Shown here: positions 1 through 10,996 of the stretch, in pieces
Numbering within the stretch: position 1 is the first letter of the stretch
How the letters are laid out: the number at the start of each line of letters is the position of its first letter
Assembly (NCBI GenBank): GCA_028753945.1
Contig: JAPNXP010000004.1
Span: 2,604,001 to 2,668,000, forward strand
Source: Hexactinellida sp. DTS-2022
Taxonomy: Eukaryota > Porifera > Hexactinellida
Reading direction: 5' to 3'
Length of the DNA stretch: 64,000 nt
Notes under the pieces: generated by a model
What the model saw: only the letters and a program-made list of their open reading frames with translations
Told to the model about the DNA's origin: nothing
Database searches by the model: none
Made by a program: the position numbers and the translations under genes

Positions 1-117
1 AGCTACATAGTATTACTAATTCACTGCATGCCTTTGAAGCCACAGGTAAACTGTTCCATACAGGAACCCGTTATTGGGTTTTATCATCAAGAGTCCAGCC
101 CAGAGATGCAGCGTTCT

Positions 118-330
118 GGACCGGACCGGACCAACCGGTCTCATGTCGGTCCGGTCCGCTTATTTTCAAGTGCGGTCTGGACAGGTCCAAATTAACGATA
201 TAACGGTCTGGACGGTTCATCGGTCTGGCCCGGCCCAGATCGATCCAATATTTTGATCATACGGTCTGGACCGGTCCTGACTGTCCAGAAAAAAATCATG
301 ATTGTCCGGTCTGGTCCATGAAATTTCCGT
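118..330. repeat. GC-rich ccggtc-type simple repeat
   Basis: Irregular repeats of ggtccgg/ggtctggacc words run through an otherwise AT-rich area. The pattern is a degenerate short tandem repeat with many self-complementary ccgg cores. The short open frames here are by-products of the repeat. No gene is supported. Confidence 0.6.
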
Positions 331-1856
331 CCCAAGCTTCTGGAGTAGGTACCCGTCGTTCAATTTGCTCACTAGTGCACCATATTCCAGACTGATATGC
401 AAATCGTTTAGATTGTTGTAGTAGTGCATCCCGGATAAGCGGTATTCCCTCTATTGTTTTCTCCTGACAACAAAATTCTTTCTTGCTTCATCCACATACT
501 GCAAATAATTTGCTTTGTCATAAAGAATAACAGTGAAGCGTTCTGTTGCATGAGATTTTGAGGCACCATGAGATTTGAGGCACCATGAGATTTTGAGGCA
601 CTTGTATAGGTGAACCAAGAATACACATCTACCATGAGATTTTGAGGCACCATGAGATTCTGAGGCATTATACTCATTACTGATTACTAATATTGATTGC
701 TCAATAACGCATATTAAGTTGCATTCCAATAAGGTGCAATTATGAATTCTGATTTCATTATATTATTTTAGACTGTATTTAAAATTCCAAGCAAATAAAC
801 GAGTCTTGATATGTGTACAATTTTGAGATATTTGCAAATTAAGCATTTGTTTAAGCAAAACTAAATATGTGGAATTAAGTACATAGATGAATGGCCTGGT
901 ATTCTTCTCTATCCATAAGTGTGGAAATAGATATGCATATATTAATTCTAACAAATGATACAAATTAAACGGGATTAATGTAATTGTATTCCTGAGTTAG
1001 TGTATTAAGTTATAACTCTTGGAAATACAGTGTAGTCTAAAATATATATCATATAGAAGAATCGAATTCCAATAGCTTAAAGACTGAGAATAAAAGAGAT
1101 TGTTGCGCTATATATATATATTGGGTGACTCATACTTAGGGCTGTTTCAAAATGGAACTAATAATAATCAATATAATGCCTCAGAATCTCAGGGTGCCTC
1201 AAAATCTCATGCAACAGTTCCACCAGCAGGAAATGCTGAAGATCGAATTCTACTTTTGTATAAGGTTGAGTGCAATGTAGGTAAAGGCAACTGTCACATC
1301 ATGATAACAGTTCCATGCATCCCATGCTGACTTCCGGAATCTCCCAAAGAATGCAGATGTAGTTTCACATCCCGTGAAACAATGGAAAACAGGAAGGGCC
1401 AGAGATTCTTCGTAGATTGCATTGATATGATAGTATGTAAAAGTTCTTTCCTGTACCAAAAAGCTAACCCAAATGTTCACATCTTTGCTTATGGCAATCA
1501 AGTGGTGTAACTTTCCAACAAGGATCACCAATACTACATCCTTGTCAAATGTGCGCACTATACACTTAGTATAGCTATTGAAAAGGGCATTCTGTAAAGG
1601 ATCAGCAGTCTGGTATCAGCTTCCCCATGATCACATCGTGTCATAGAACGATCAAATCCTCGAGAATAGCTGTGGCGCCAGTCGTGATGATTATTTATTT
1701 GCCTCCGGGACAATTCACATTGGCAATCTTGTTGGAAAGAAATGCAAACAGTTCTTGTTCATTAGTTGGATCACGTAAGAAATCAGCCCCATTTCTTGGG
1801 AGCTTATTCTTACTTGCAACCTTTCTCCGAATACCTTTACCTCAAGGTTGAAACCG
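301..1856 (-). pseudogene. PIN/XPG-like nuclease-family gene carried by mobile elements, decayed and interrupted
   Basis: Read on the - strand, pieces of one protein lie in order. Near 1780-1850 is a segment with NGADFLRD and NKIANVN. Near 1600-1640 is CDHGEADTRLLI. At 1250-1558 come DKDVVLVILVGKLHHLIA and FHCFTGCETTSAFFG. At 430-540 is ERFTVILYDKANYLQYVDEA, and near 320-430 IPLIRDALLQQ and SGIWCTSEQ. The EADTR, D-V-hydrophobic and FTGC-(D/E)-TTSAF motifs are those of a large, poorly characterised family in aquatic-animal genomes that resembles PIN/FEN-type 5' nucleases; the catalytic function is inferred from that resemblance only. Several frameshifts and stops break it, the usual FTGCDT aspartate reads E here, and the element at 541-1217 lies inside the coding sequence. 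It is clearly dead. Confidence 0.55.
541..1217. mobile_element. small non-autonomous element with tandem-array inverted ends
   Basis: The left end holds about five copies of a tgagattttgaggcacca unit (548-668), beginning gttgcatgagattttg. The right end (1178-1217) holds the same unit in inverse orientation, ending caaaatctcatgcaac. The element splits the PIN-like pseudogene: ERFTVILYDK on one side and the FTYIALNL segment on the other belong to the same protein. The interior is AT-rich and non-coding. No clean target duplication is visible. Terminal inverted repeats built of short tandem units resemble the MULE and foldback elements elsewhere in the window, but the superfamily is not determined. 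Confidence 0.6.
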
Positions 1857-1860
1857 AATA

Positions 1861-2487
1861 ATGATATATTTGGTTGAACCGAATATTATTTGCCGAATAG
1901 TTGATATTTGGTTGCAAACCTGATATCATTATTCGCATTCGGTAGGGCAACTATTCATGAATACTGATATTCCGTTCGAGAGGTTTTAACCTTGCAACCC
2001 ACTCTTTTCTCTAGTAGATTATTTGGTGCTCCTGGGACTACTAAATGTAATTTAACTTTTAAAGTGATACTTAATCCAATCTAGAAATAGGATATTCGTA
2101 ATCAGCATGGAATTTCCGTTAATTAGAGGGATTACATGACCATATTAGATTAAAAAGTTTCCTTCACAACGGTGGAATGTTGAACATTCCATCCTCAAAA
2201 ATGATAGCAACCCTACCGAGTGGACCATCTTTCGACAGCGACACTGTTCTGATAACGACTATGCATATAATAACCTTATACGAAGAAATTTGACATGAGT
2301 TCGTGAATGCGGACTTCTGTCCGAATAATATTAAAGTGACCATTTTGAAAATGCATGATGGAGGTCATAATGTATCCGGCGGAAGTGGATCCTACCAAAA
2401 ATCAAGTGCCAAAGTAATGGTCTGTACGTGGAAAATTTGGTGCTTTAGTCCGGGATGTCCACGTCCATTAGCTAATTTGCCCTACTA
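1861..2487. other. unassigned intergenic DNA
   Basis: It holds gttgaaccgaata-type imperfect repeats near 1850-1990. A 61-codon open frame (2303-2488) has no recognisable domain. I see no supported gene. Confidence 0.4.
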
Positions 2488-3101
2488 GTAACTTCCTATT
2501 CATCGATGATACATTTTCTATGCCTAACATCAATAATCTTTGAGATAATGAGATAATTAACACTTAAATCATTATTAGGTAATGACTCACTATCTCAAAA
2601 ATTATTGAAGTCAGGCATAGAAAATGTATTGTCGATGAATAGGAGGCTACCTATTCCGAATAGATCATGACCAGCCTAGTTTACATAACATTCATAGTTT
2701 TTGAGTTATGGTACATTTAGGAAATCTAGATTTTCCATGGCAACCGAGGAATGTGTAAGATTCCATTTACAATTCCGATATATTTTATTCTACTACTTCT
2801 GGGTCTAACCATGTTCCAATTTAGAACATTTATAACGCGTTTATCAATGTTAAAAGTATGCTGGAAAAGCAGGATAATTCGCAACCAAAATTAACAAAAC
2901 GTCATCAGATGATGACGTATCACAATTCTGGAGGGTGCTATGTATACCTGGATGGCATATTCCTATATAGTTATAATACACTTTTCACCTCTATCATCGC
3001 TAATTATTGGAATAAAGATCAATTCCCCATTTTTCAATGCACTTGAAGTAATCCATGGTTCAACCCACCACTCAGACCTTTTAAATCGAAGGTCATGGCA
3101 G
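2488..3101. mobile_element. truncated copy of the 37.7-38.8 kb palindromic MITE family
   Basis: From gtaacttcctattcat onward the sequence matches the right half of the complete palindrome at 37718-38787: the shared blocks tataacgcgttta, gaaaagcaggataattcgc and gtcatcagatgatgac lie in the same order. It ends in gaaggtcatgg, matching the ggtcacgg terminus of the full copy. The left half is missing, with the truncation near the palindrome centre. The 62-codon frame inside it is a shadow also present in the full copy. Confidence 0.7.
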
Positions 3102-3375
3102 AACTTGTTCTTGATGTGATGCTATGGTATCATTTGTCAAATACATATATTGCCGGATAACCGGATAATTGAGCACCGGATATCCGGGTCCGACCGGAGT
3201 AGAGAATCTCTAATCCGGTACAGCTCTAGTAAAAGAATAATAAAGGCAGTGAGATTAGAACTGGGAAACTACTAAAATATAGTCGGCACAGTAATAAAGG
3301 CAGTGATTTCAATACTAGGTCACTATACTCTAGTATAGTCGGAATAGTAAATATCGTTAAATAACTTGTATATCA

Positions 3376-3888
3376 TCTATACTGTCAAAACACAAGCCTG
3401 GGTCTGGGTGGGTGTATAGATATATATATTTGTTTGTATGTTACGAGTTGATTGAAGAAAGTGGACGGTTTCCAAATGTGATTTTTGGCATATAAGGGTA
3501 ACTTTTGGCACCCGCCAACAAGTTGAGGTTTCCACTCAAAATTTCTCACACCTCGACAAGTTATGACGTCATTGTCACATTTCGAGAAGCCTGAAAATTC
3601 ACTTAATCGCACATAATTCGAGCCCTCTAAGAGATAAAAATCTGAAAATTTAATAGAACATGTACATTAATGATGCGGACACATTGGTCACACCAGATCA
3701 CCAATATGCCTACTCATTATCGCATGATGACGTAATCACTAAAATTTCATATTGTTAAATTTGACTATTTAGGCCTATTTACGCTATATAATAAAGATTA
3801 GGAGTATATAAACCACACACCAACCGCGAAGCGGGTGGTGTGTGGTTGTGTTCTGCCGCGAAGCGACCTAGCAAGCGAAGCGCGCTAG
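3376..3888 (+). mobile_element. non-autonomous Helitron, 513 bp
   Basis: It begins TCTATACT after an A and ends with a GC-rich hairpin region (ccgcgaagcgacctagcaag), then CTAG directly before T. This is the Helitron rule of 5'-TC, 3' hairpin, CTRR and insertion between A and T, with no target duplication. A shorter copy at 41965-42196 shares both ends and internal blocks such as tgttacgagttgattgaag, which supports the boundaries. No Rep/helicase is encoded, so it depends on an autonomous relative elsewhere. Confidence 0.75.
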
Positions 3889-4010
3889 TGAAATATAAAA
3901 CTAGAAACAATTTCCAAAAAAGCGGGAAGGTCGGGAGGATGCGAGAGAAAAAATGACAAAAATGCGGGGAGTTGGGCAAACCTGCCAGAGGTGCTACGCG
4001 CCATACGGAA
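3889..4010 (-). repeat. fragment of the CCCGC-rich interspersed repeat
   Basis: On the - strand this reads catcctcccgaccttcccgc followed by ggaaattgtttctag, the same words as the repeats at 24774-25600 and 11290-11800. It directly abuts the Helitron 3' end. Confidence 0.5.
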
Positions 4011-4048
4011 CATTTGATGAATAGGAAAAAGAACATGAAATAAATTAA

Positions 4049-4915
4049 GGAGATAGAGGCTCAAATCAATATATATTATTAAATAATGCTAAAATTCTTG
4101 TTTAAGCAATCCAACTATACATTATAGAGTATCTATCCAATTCCATAGGAAAAATTCGATTCGGTAATTGTTTAAGTTTTTAGACTCCACCAAAGGTCCA
4201 AATCATCGTCTTATAGAATAATATGGCCATCGAATCACCAATTATTGTAAATTTATGAAAAAGGATAAATTTTAGTTTAGCCACTCCTAGATATACTTTT
4301 ACATGCCATCTATCCAAATCCAAAAGAAAATTTGATTCGGACATTTTTTTGACCATTTTGACGTCAACAAAGTTCAAAGTCGCAATCATTTTGTTAAAAA
4401 AAATTCCGCGAGATTTCCGCGAAGTGACCTTTGCATGGCTCTTATATCTCAAAAAGTATAAGTCGTAGAGAGAAAAAACTTTCCCTCAAAAATGATCCTT
4501 ATCAGTAGTAGGTTCTTTCCCGCCAGGTCGATTTTCAACTTTAGTACAAAGTTATAGAGTTAATAATTATATAATGACAAATTTCTGATAAAATCAAGTG
4601 ATTATTTGAAAATCTATAGGAAAAAGATTAAAATCGAAATCGACAATTCTGTGTGGGGGGAAAACTTGTACTAATAGAGTAGAGTTAAATTGGCACTAAA
4701 TTAGAACTTGCGCCAAACAAAGAAAAATGCTAGAAATGCCGTTGACTAGTATGGATTCACTATTGCGCTATTTTAAACTATCAATATCAAATTCCAATTT
4801 TTCGATTTTAGAAATTAAGAGTTTCTACGTCCTTCTTAGAATAAAATGTACTGTCCAAAAACGCAATAATATAATTAGGGGTTATTGGGTGTCGAAAATT
4901 TGAGCCTCTATCTCC
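4049..4915. mobile_element. TTAA-flanked non-autonomous DNA transposon (piggyBac/Kolobok type)
   Basis: Perfect inverted ends GGAGATAGAGGCTCAAAT and ATTTGAGCCTCTATCTCC are each flanked by TTAA (4045-4048 and 4916-4919). TTAA duplication is known for the piggyBac and Kolobok superfamilies; ends starting GG fit Kolobok better from memory, but this is not decisive. No transposase is encoded in its 867 bp; the 90-codon - strand frame has no recognisable domain. Confidence 0.8.
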
Positions 4916-4919
4916 TTAA

Positions 4920-6285
4920 CTAATGTGTCACGTGAAATAACTGAAAAATAAAGTATACACTGGACTGTGTAATTTAAATTTTCAAGATATTGTCAGTAAG
5001 ATCAGAACCAATCAGTGCATTCCAAAGCAAATAGATTTTCAATAATATTGGTGAGAACCATCTCTCAGGATACCAAACCCTGAATTATTTTTGCTGTGAA
5101 AGCACTTCGTATGCTACGTAACCGATTTAGAAATGTATTTACGCACAACAGTGTGTTGAAAGCGCATTTCGCTTCATTCAATGCATCATGTAATTTGTCG
5201 ATAGACTTTGGCTCATAAGGGAAAAGTTACTGAAATTTAGTCAAAAGTGGATCGATTTTGGATGATAAGCTTATTTCAACTATTGCAAGATAGAAAAATA
5301 ACGGTTGTTGTGGTTGCTTAAAAAATGGGGGTGTAAAAATCTCATATCGGCCAACCGTACAGGGATTACCTGTACTTTGCTGTGATCTTAACTATTTTTG
5401 CTATTCTGTACAGGAGTACAAGGATTTTTAGTTTAGTCAAAACTGTGATGCGAGTGCAATAATGCCTACAAATGTATATACCCAAAATGTAGCATTTTGT
5501 TTTGAGTAAATTAACTGTCCCTATTCAAGCGAAGGGATACCCTGTAGTCAATTTAATTCAATTTTTTTTTCCTTCCCAATATGATTAACTTATTTGTGTC
5601 CAGTGGGTTATCCACAGGAATTAGGGTACAAAATTAAAGTTCCAAAATTGATTTAAAAACGTTCCCATCGTTTTTGTCATAGTTATAAAGTAAGAAAATT
5701 TATATAAAGTTAATTATAAGTATGTAACGTAATACTATTCAACTTACAAAGGAATTAATACAGTAAATGATTAATGACATTGAATGTTTTGTAATTATCA
5801 AATTATACTCCAGACATTGCATGAGCTCATGAAATATTACAATAAGTTTGTTATATTTAGAATAAGAATAAAAATGCCTTCCAAATTGTTTATGCATAGA
5901 GCAGAATTTTTAAGCTTAGACGAGCGAGGTCATCCCCCCAACGAAATTTACCTCATAATTGTAAAAATTTGTGCATATGAATGCAATGCTTGATTAGTGT
6001 AATCTCTCTTAGTATAAGTGTATATGAACCATAGACGAGCGAGGTTAGCGAGATTGATATTTTTTGGGATATCCAGGGAATTTGGTCAATATCAAGTGGG
6101 GAATTGGAGACGTACAGGGAAATGACCTAAATAGATCAGAGGGTATGTGAGATTCATGTATTGTACCGGAATTTAATTAATTTGGTTTGTTTTTAAACGG
6201 AGTATATTATACTGAGAGATTCTATAAAATAATCAAAAAGTAAATTAATTAAAACATGTAATTATTGGAGGTGTTTAAAAATTAC
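4920..6285. other. unassigned intergenic/intronic DNA
   Basis: AT-rich sequence without recognisable coding content. If 6286-6432 is an exon, this would be the start of its downstream intron on the - strand. A 69-codon + frame at 5784-5993 shows no known motif. Confidence 0.35.
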
Positions 6286-6432
6286 CATTTTAAACCAAAG
6301 GATAGCATCATAGGTTACATCTTCTTGCATAAGACTAGTAACATCTGAAACTAACTGATCAAACAATTCATTAAATTCTTTTCGATCTTCGGTCAATAAT
6401 CGCTTATGGTCGCGAATCGTTGGTGTAAAAGT
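6286..6432 (-). CDS. probable internal exon of a farnesyl/polyprenyl diphosphate synthase-like gene
   Basis: The open stretch contains LLTEDRKEFNELFDQLVSDV and then VTYDAILWFKM, ending exactly at a GT donor (ATG|GTAATT on the - strand). A plausible acceptor, TTTGCAAG|AC, precedes it at 6432. The pattern matches the N-terminal helices of farnesyl diphosphate synthases, where an acidic (D/E)-x2-(E/D)F-x2-F-x2-(I/L)V segment is followed by DA-I-x-W and, in the next exon, an L-x-YN-x-PGGK segment. I did not find that next exon in the window. These enzymes condense isoprenyl diphosphates in the isoprenoid pathway. Identification rests on a short segment with no catalytic DDxxD motif, so it is moderate; an unrelated helical protein is possible. 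Confidence 0.42.
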
Positions 6433-6574
6433 CTTGCAAAGAACGATATATGCCAAAAACATGCTCGAAACTAATTTTACGAACTAGTTGAATATAATAT
6501 ATTCCTAACAGATAAAAATATTGAAAAGAAAGAGGTGGTTACTAGGAATGAAACGAAAATACAGTACCTCTGAG

Positions 6575-6639
6575 ATGTGTCGTATCTAGGGAATGGGCGA
6601 CGCCCCCCCTCAGTTAAAAAAATTCTAGTTACGCCACTG
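6575..6639. mobile_element. 65-bp hAT remnant with intact 8-bp target duplication
   Basis: CCTCTGAG occurs at 6567-6574 and again at 6640-6647. The right end reads ctagttacgccactg, a standard hAT-type terminus (CAGTGGCG inverted). The left end atgtgtcgtatctaggg is a mutated version of the same repeat. Only about 30 bp lies between the ends, so this is an extreme internal-deletion derivative. Confidence 0.65.
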
Positions 6640-6649
6640 CCTCTGAGAT

Positions 6650-9405
6650 GAGGACCTTTCAGATACAGGCACCTCCCTCTACCGGGCAGCCTTATTAGTG
6701 TGAAGCCAGGCTGAATATGCATTCATTTAACCAAGAGAGGATTTTATTGACAAATTTAGATTACAAAATAATAACTTACATTCCACAACATGTTGAAAAA
6801 ATCAGTTTTTGATTTTTGAATGAATCTAGAAAATATGGAATATACCGTTTGGCATTGCGCATGCTCTAACCATTGGGGAATTCCATGTCAAGTCAACCAG
6901 TCATTTCAACACTATCGATCGATTTGTCTGTAAATTGCTGTGTGACAAGCTACAAGCAAGTCTATACTTTCATCAAAATGTTAGACTAATCGGTTAAGTG
7001 ATTTTTGATTTATGACGTCACACATTTTCATTTTCTGTTGATTATCCAAAGTGCTCAACAAATTAGGTGGTTTGGTGGCGATAGCCACCAAAAATCTTAT
7101 TTAAGCTACCAAATTTTGCCTTTGGTGGCTTAACTAATCTACCATAAATTGTGAATAATTTTTTCGTTGCATCATTTGTATTAAACTGATCTGAATAATT
7201 TAAAAAAATATTAAAAGACCTGTTTCAACGGATTTTGATCTATTTCCTATTAATCAGTAATAGTTACATATCATGGATCTCCAAATAAGCTACGGATTTT
7301 GATCATGTCTACGGATCTTGATCACTTCCTATTTGAGTAGTATTATAAATAAATATGCTGCCAATCTATTCTAACTAATTTTATTCTATGTTTCTAGAAT
7401 GGAGTAATTGAATTTGAACAGATTCAGAATTTTCTCAAGAATGGAACAATTCTTTAGAGTTGAAGAGCTACAAGAGAAGGAATTTTATTCGTAGATGCAG
7501 TGTGTACCGAATGGGAAGACATTTGGATATTCAAAGAAAGGAATATTTACTCAATATATTTTCAACATAGTAATTTTTTAAATTAATTATTATACAGTGT
7601 TTGGCATCCCCTTATGATTTTATTATGTCATAAAATACAAATTAGATGCCGCTGCCGTCCTTAGAAAAATTATATAAGCAAAGCGAATAATTTATTTATT
7701 TAATCATCAATCAATGAGATGATGATAATGAAATGCTGACGGCCGCATAGTGGTTTATTGACAGGGAGTTGGACAATTTTTTACATATTCTGATCTTCAA
7801 AAACGTTTTTATCGTGTTCAGCATAATCGAGAACCTAGGTAACTGTTTTTACAGTTAAAAATTCATAGTAGAATTAGAAATATGATGCAGTGTCTATAGA
7901 TTCAATGGCTAAATAAAATAGAAGAAATTTTGTGGTTAACTATTATGAATCATTTCATGCTCGTGTATCTCATTAGGTTTCGATCACAATCAGCTAATAC
8001 TTTCACAGTGTTTAATTATAGTTTATATCATCTTAAAATGTTGAATACTCTTCATAGAATTATTGTCCTTTAGTATAATTATCATTGCAAATTATGATTA
8101 GCTGGAAGCGTCCGAACTGCTAAATTCCATGTATTGGTATTGCGTAAACTTGTAGTGTCGTGTCGTGTCGTTTTACTAGCCCGATTTTTATATAAAGTTT
8201 AACTATATAGCTTGAATTTTAACCACTTTCCAGCCCCGCGCAACCGCGCGCAAAATAAAATCTACTTGTCTTTATACGGGGGCTTTGAAGATTTATATAC
8301 GAAGATTTTAATTTCTTTATCAAAATTTCATCAATTAGTAAACTAAATGAATAATTTAGAAGCGTGGGATTACCTTACAACCAAGGAAACTATACGGGTT
8401 GCTGTAAATTTAATAGAAAATGCAAGGGTGATCAAATGCCAAAATTGGAACAAGAAAAACTGGTCGAACCGTTGATGTTAAAAAAGCTGGTTATTTAACT
8501 GGCCTAGGCTCTCGAATTACATTATCAACTTAATTTATATCTCACCATGCATTTATTTAGAGATGCATATAAATGAATTAGCTCTAGTTTATTTGAAAAT
8601 ACTAATTTAGCTAATATTTGTGGAATTATGGGAATAAATAAAACACTATGACGTCATAACTTAAAAAATTGAAGCCGTGCTAATTTCTGAGTCCATAAAT
8701 GGATTCACAGGTATAGATAACCCATGGGTATATAATACATTTGATAGGTCTATCTGCTCTGGAAATACCTACTTCCTGTGAATGATCCAAATAAACCACT
8801 GTGGCCCGGCATCCTCAGAATTTTATATGGAGCTAAAACAATACTACCATTTAATTAATACTGGCCTAAAACATAAACGTGTTCATCAATATTTATAATT
8901 TAATACAATAGCTTTCGCGATCGTAAAGGAAGTGAGACCTTCCTCCAAGTCCCGCCTCAGTCCGACGTGTTGGGATTCTGTCAGCATCATAATGATGTCA
9001 CCATACTGGAGGCCGAACAACAATAGAGGCAATCCGCAATAAATACAATTGGAATGGATAATATAAATATGTTGAAGACTATGTAATGTTTCAAAATATC
9101 GAAATATTAAACAAATGTAGTGTCATCTATAAATATTATTTAATCATTTATGTTAGAAGTTGTTCTATGAATGTCAGATGAGTGCTCCATTACCACCTCA
9201 ACCACATCGAGAACTGCAGCCCATTTCTCCTCCTGAAGCCTCGACCCGCACTCTTAAAAATTCTTTTCCGATCCTATCCATAGTTATATCAGTTTAAGCC
9301 TACACTATACTGATAACAAATCCACCATCAGAATTGATTTCGAATAATATTCGCTCGAGTGATTGATTATAGTTCCAAATTGCGTAATATTAAATTCCTA
9401 TACCT
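6650..9405. other. unassigned DNA, about 2.7 kb
   Basis: No recognisable gene. Visible items are a small hairpin near 7065-7140 (ggtggtttggtggc with its inverse), a gtgtcgtgtcgtgtcg run near 8155, and a relatively GC-rich patch at 8925-9010. A 39-codon proline-rich frame starts at 9178 after an acceptor-like tgtcag. The last two could be exons, but nothing identifies them. Confidence 0.35.
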
Positions 9406-9422
9406 GACTAAAAATGGGAACG

Positions 9423-9706
9423 TGGAATAATATCTAAAGTTGAAGTTGGAATAAGACCTAAATTGAAGTTGGAATAAGACCTAAAATGAAATATGTTGCA
9501 ATAAGCCCTAAATGGTTAAGTTGGAATAAGACCTAAATTATTGTCCAAGTTGGAATAAGACCTAAATGAAATATGTTGGAATAGGACCTAAAATGGGTTA
9601 AGTTGGAATAAGACCTAAAATATTGTCCAAGTTGGAATAAGACCTAAAATGAAATATGTTGGAATAAGACCTAAAATATTGTACATGTTGGAATAAGACC
9701 TAAATA
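9423..9706 (+). repeat. terminal tandem array of the foldback element, left
   Basis: About ten copies of ttggaataagacctaa separated by alternating linkers (aatgaaatatg, attgtccaag, atgggttaag). Sub-families of linker alternate in order, and the right-end array shows the same set inverted. The array forms the outermost part of the inverted repeat and could serve as multiple transposase-binding sites, as in other foldback elements (inference). Confidence 0.85.
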
Positions 9707-9924
9707 ATTAGGGGTGAACTATCTGGAACTAAGACTTATTTTTATAGGAAACTCGTCAATACTTGTCTTAATGTGCTTTTGTCTTGTAGAGTGTCGAGAA
9801 GAATTATGAAGTAGGAACTAAATGGAAAATTTATTATGAATTGAATCAGTGTGTAGAAAGTGTAATACATATTAAATGAGGAAAGAGAATGTGGAAAATG
9901 TAATAATTAAATGAAGTATTTTAA

Positions 9925-10135
9925 TAATGGTAACAACGCCTAGATTAACTTTACTGAAAGAGCCTCGTTATAGCAACAATTTCTCCGCGGCCTATGGGCA
10001 TTTCTGTTTCAACTCAATTAAAGTATTCGCACATCTCTCACAAATCCTCCATGTGCTAAGCCTTCGTGTAAAAAGGCAAAATTTCCACTTCGCCTTTCGA
10101 GACATACGTGGCATCGGGGCTTCCTATAGATGACT
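9925..10135 (-). pseudogene. RING-finger gene 3' part, left arm copy
   Basis: Read on the - strand, one frame gives VCLERRSGNFAFLHEGLAHG and, after a frameshift, RICERCANTLIELKQKCP. A second shift then gives RGEIVAITRLFQ and a stop. The C-x2-C ... H-x-GG-(F) ... C-x2-C ... CP order is that of the C-terminal half of a C3HC4 RING finger, an E3 ubiquitin-ligase-type zinc domain; the CPIC cysteine is lost. It points toward the element end, so it would be the 3' end of a transcript terminating in the terminal array. A RING at the C terminus also occurs in the FLYWCH-MULE element at 55474-57774. An overlapping 68-codon + strand frame is a shadow. Confidence 0.55.
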
Positions 10136-10252
10136 GTTATACTATAACACTAATATTTCTATTCATTAATAGGTTATCTGTTTGTTACTAACGTTTGAAT
10201 ATACTATATATGTACTGAACCACTATATGCTAGGTATTATTACTTGTCTTGA

Positions 10253-10696
10253 ATGGAATTTTCAATTGTAGAAGGGAAAAGAATAAATTCTTTCAACAAT
10301 ACATCAGATGGGTATCGCTATACCAAGTGGCGCGAATCAAATGGAACAATTTACCTACGTTGCACTCTATTCAAGAAATCTGCGTGCCTTATGTTGGCCA
10401 AGATTTGTAACAATAGTAATTTATTAGATATTACTAAACCGCATAACCATTCAATTTCCGATTATAAAACTGATAGTATCGTTCTTGCTAATCAGATAAA
10501 GCGCGTTGCAGAATCAACTACAGACAATTTAAGGGAAGTCTTTAACAATGAATGTCGTTCTTCAGTGGCAGCATCAACTATAACTTTTAAAGAAATTGAA
10601 AGCGCCATGTATAAAAGGCGGAAAATGAATTTTCCTAGCCTTCCATCAACCCCCGAAGAGTTTGTCGAATTATTGCATGACTCCTTTCTCGACTAA
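10253..10696 (+). CDS. FLYWCH zinc-finger protein, left arm copy (MULE N-terminal type)
   Basis: The 147-codon frame contains INSFNNTSDGYRYTKW, then IYLRC (C37), KKSAC (C45) and KPHNH (H64, H66). This is the C2H2 layout and F-Y-W-C-H signature of a FLYWCH zinc finger, spanning about residues 3-68. Residues 85-147 (NECRSSVAASTITF, RRKMNFPSLPSTPEEF) resemble the linker that follows FLYWCH in MULE transposases of animals. It starts about 120 bp from the divergent RING gene, so the two could share a promoter region. No MULE catalytic domain follows on this strand. FLYWCH domains bind DNA; here the likely role is recognition of the element ends (inference). The right-arm copy is truncated, so this is the more complete one. 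Confidence 0.65.
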   Translation: MEFSIVEGKRINSFNNTSDGYRYTKWRESNGTIYLRCTLFKKSACLMLAKICNNSNLLDITKPHNHSISDYKTDSIVLANQIKRVAESTTDNLREVFNNECRSSVAASTITFKEIESAMYKRRKMNFPSLPSTPEEFVELLHDSFLD

Positions 10697-10726
10697 TCAC
10701 AAATTAACGGTCGTACACACATTTCC

Positions 10727-10920
10727 GTAAAATTGGTGAAAATGCCTAGAGTTACTCTTGGGGGCATTTTACGCGACCAATCCCTAGAGTAACTCATGGG
10801 GGCATTTTACGTGACTTCCCCCTGTAGTTACTCTTGGAACGATTTTACGCAAGCAACCTATTGACGTATTTTATTAACACAGGTGCAGTAGCCTTTATAT
10901 ATGGGGGGATTTTACGCGAG
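10727..10920. repeat. short tandem repeats gggggcattttacgcga
   Basis: Four imperfect units of about 40-50 bp combine agagttactcttggggg and cattttacgcga. They lie in the part of the left arm that is missing from the right arm. Confidence 0.6.
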
Positions 10921-10996
10921 TTGGACCTTTCACCTAAATAAGCCTATTTATGATTACCTCCCACAGCATTATGGCCATAATTGGCCTTGAAATCTC

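Noticed and set aside
74-256. 60-codon + frame near the window start
   Set aside because: Arises from the ccggtc repeat; no domain.
9178-9294. Proline-rich 39-codon frame after an acceptor-like tgtcag
   Set aside because: Too short, no recognised domain and no donor site that confirms an exon; mentioned only as a possibility.
9927-10133. 68-codon + strand open frame, also present at 23275-23481 on the - strand
   Set aside because: It is the antisense shadow of the RING remnant; duplication by the inverted arms explains why it is conserved.
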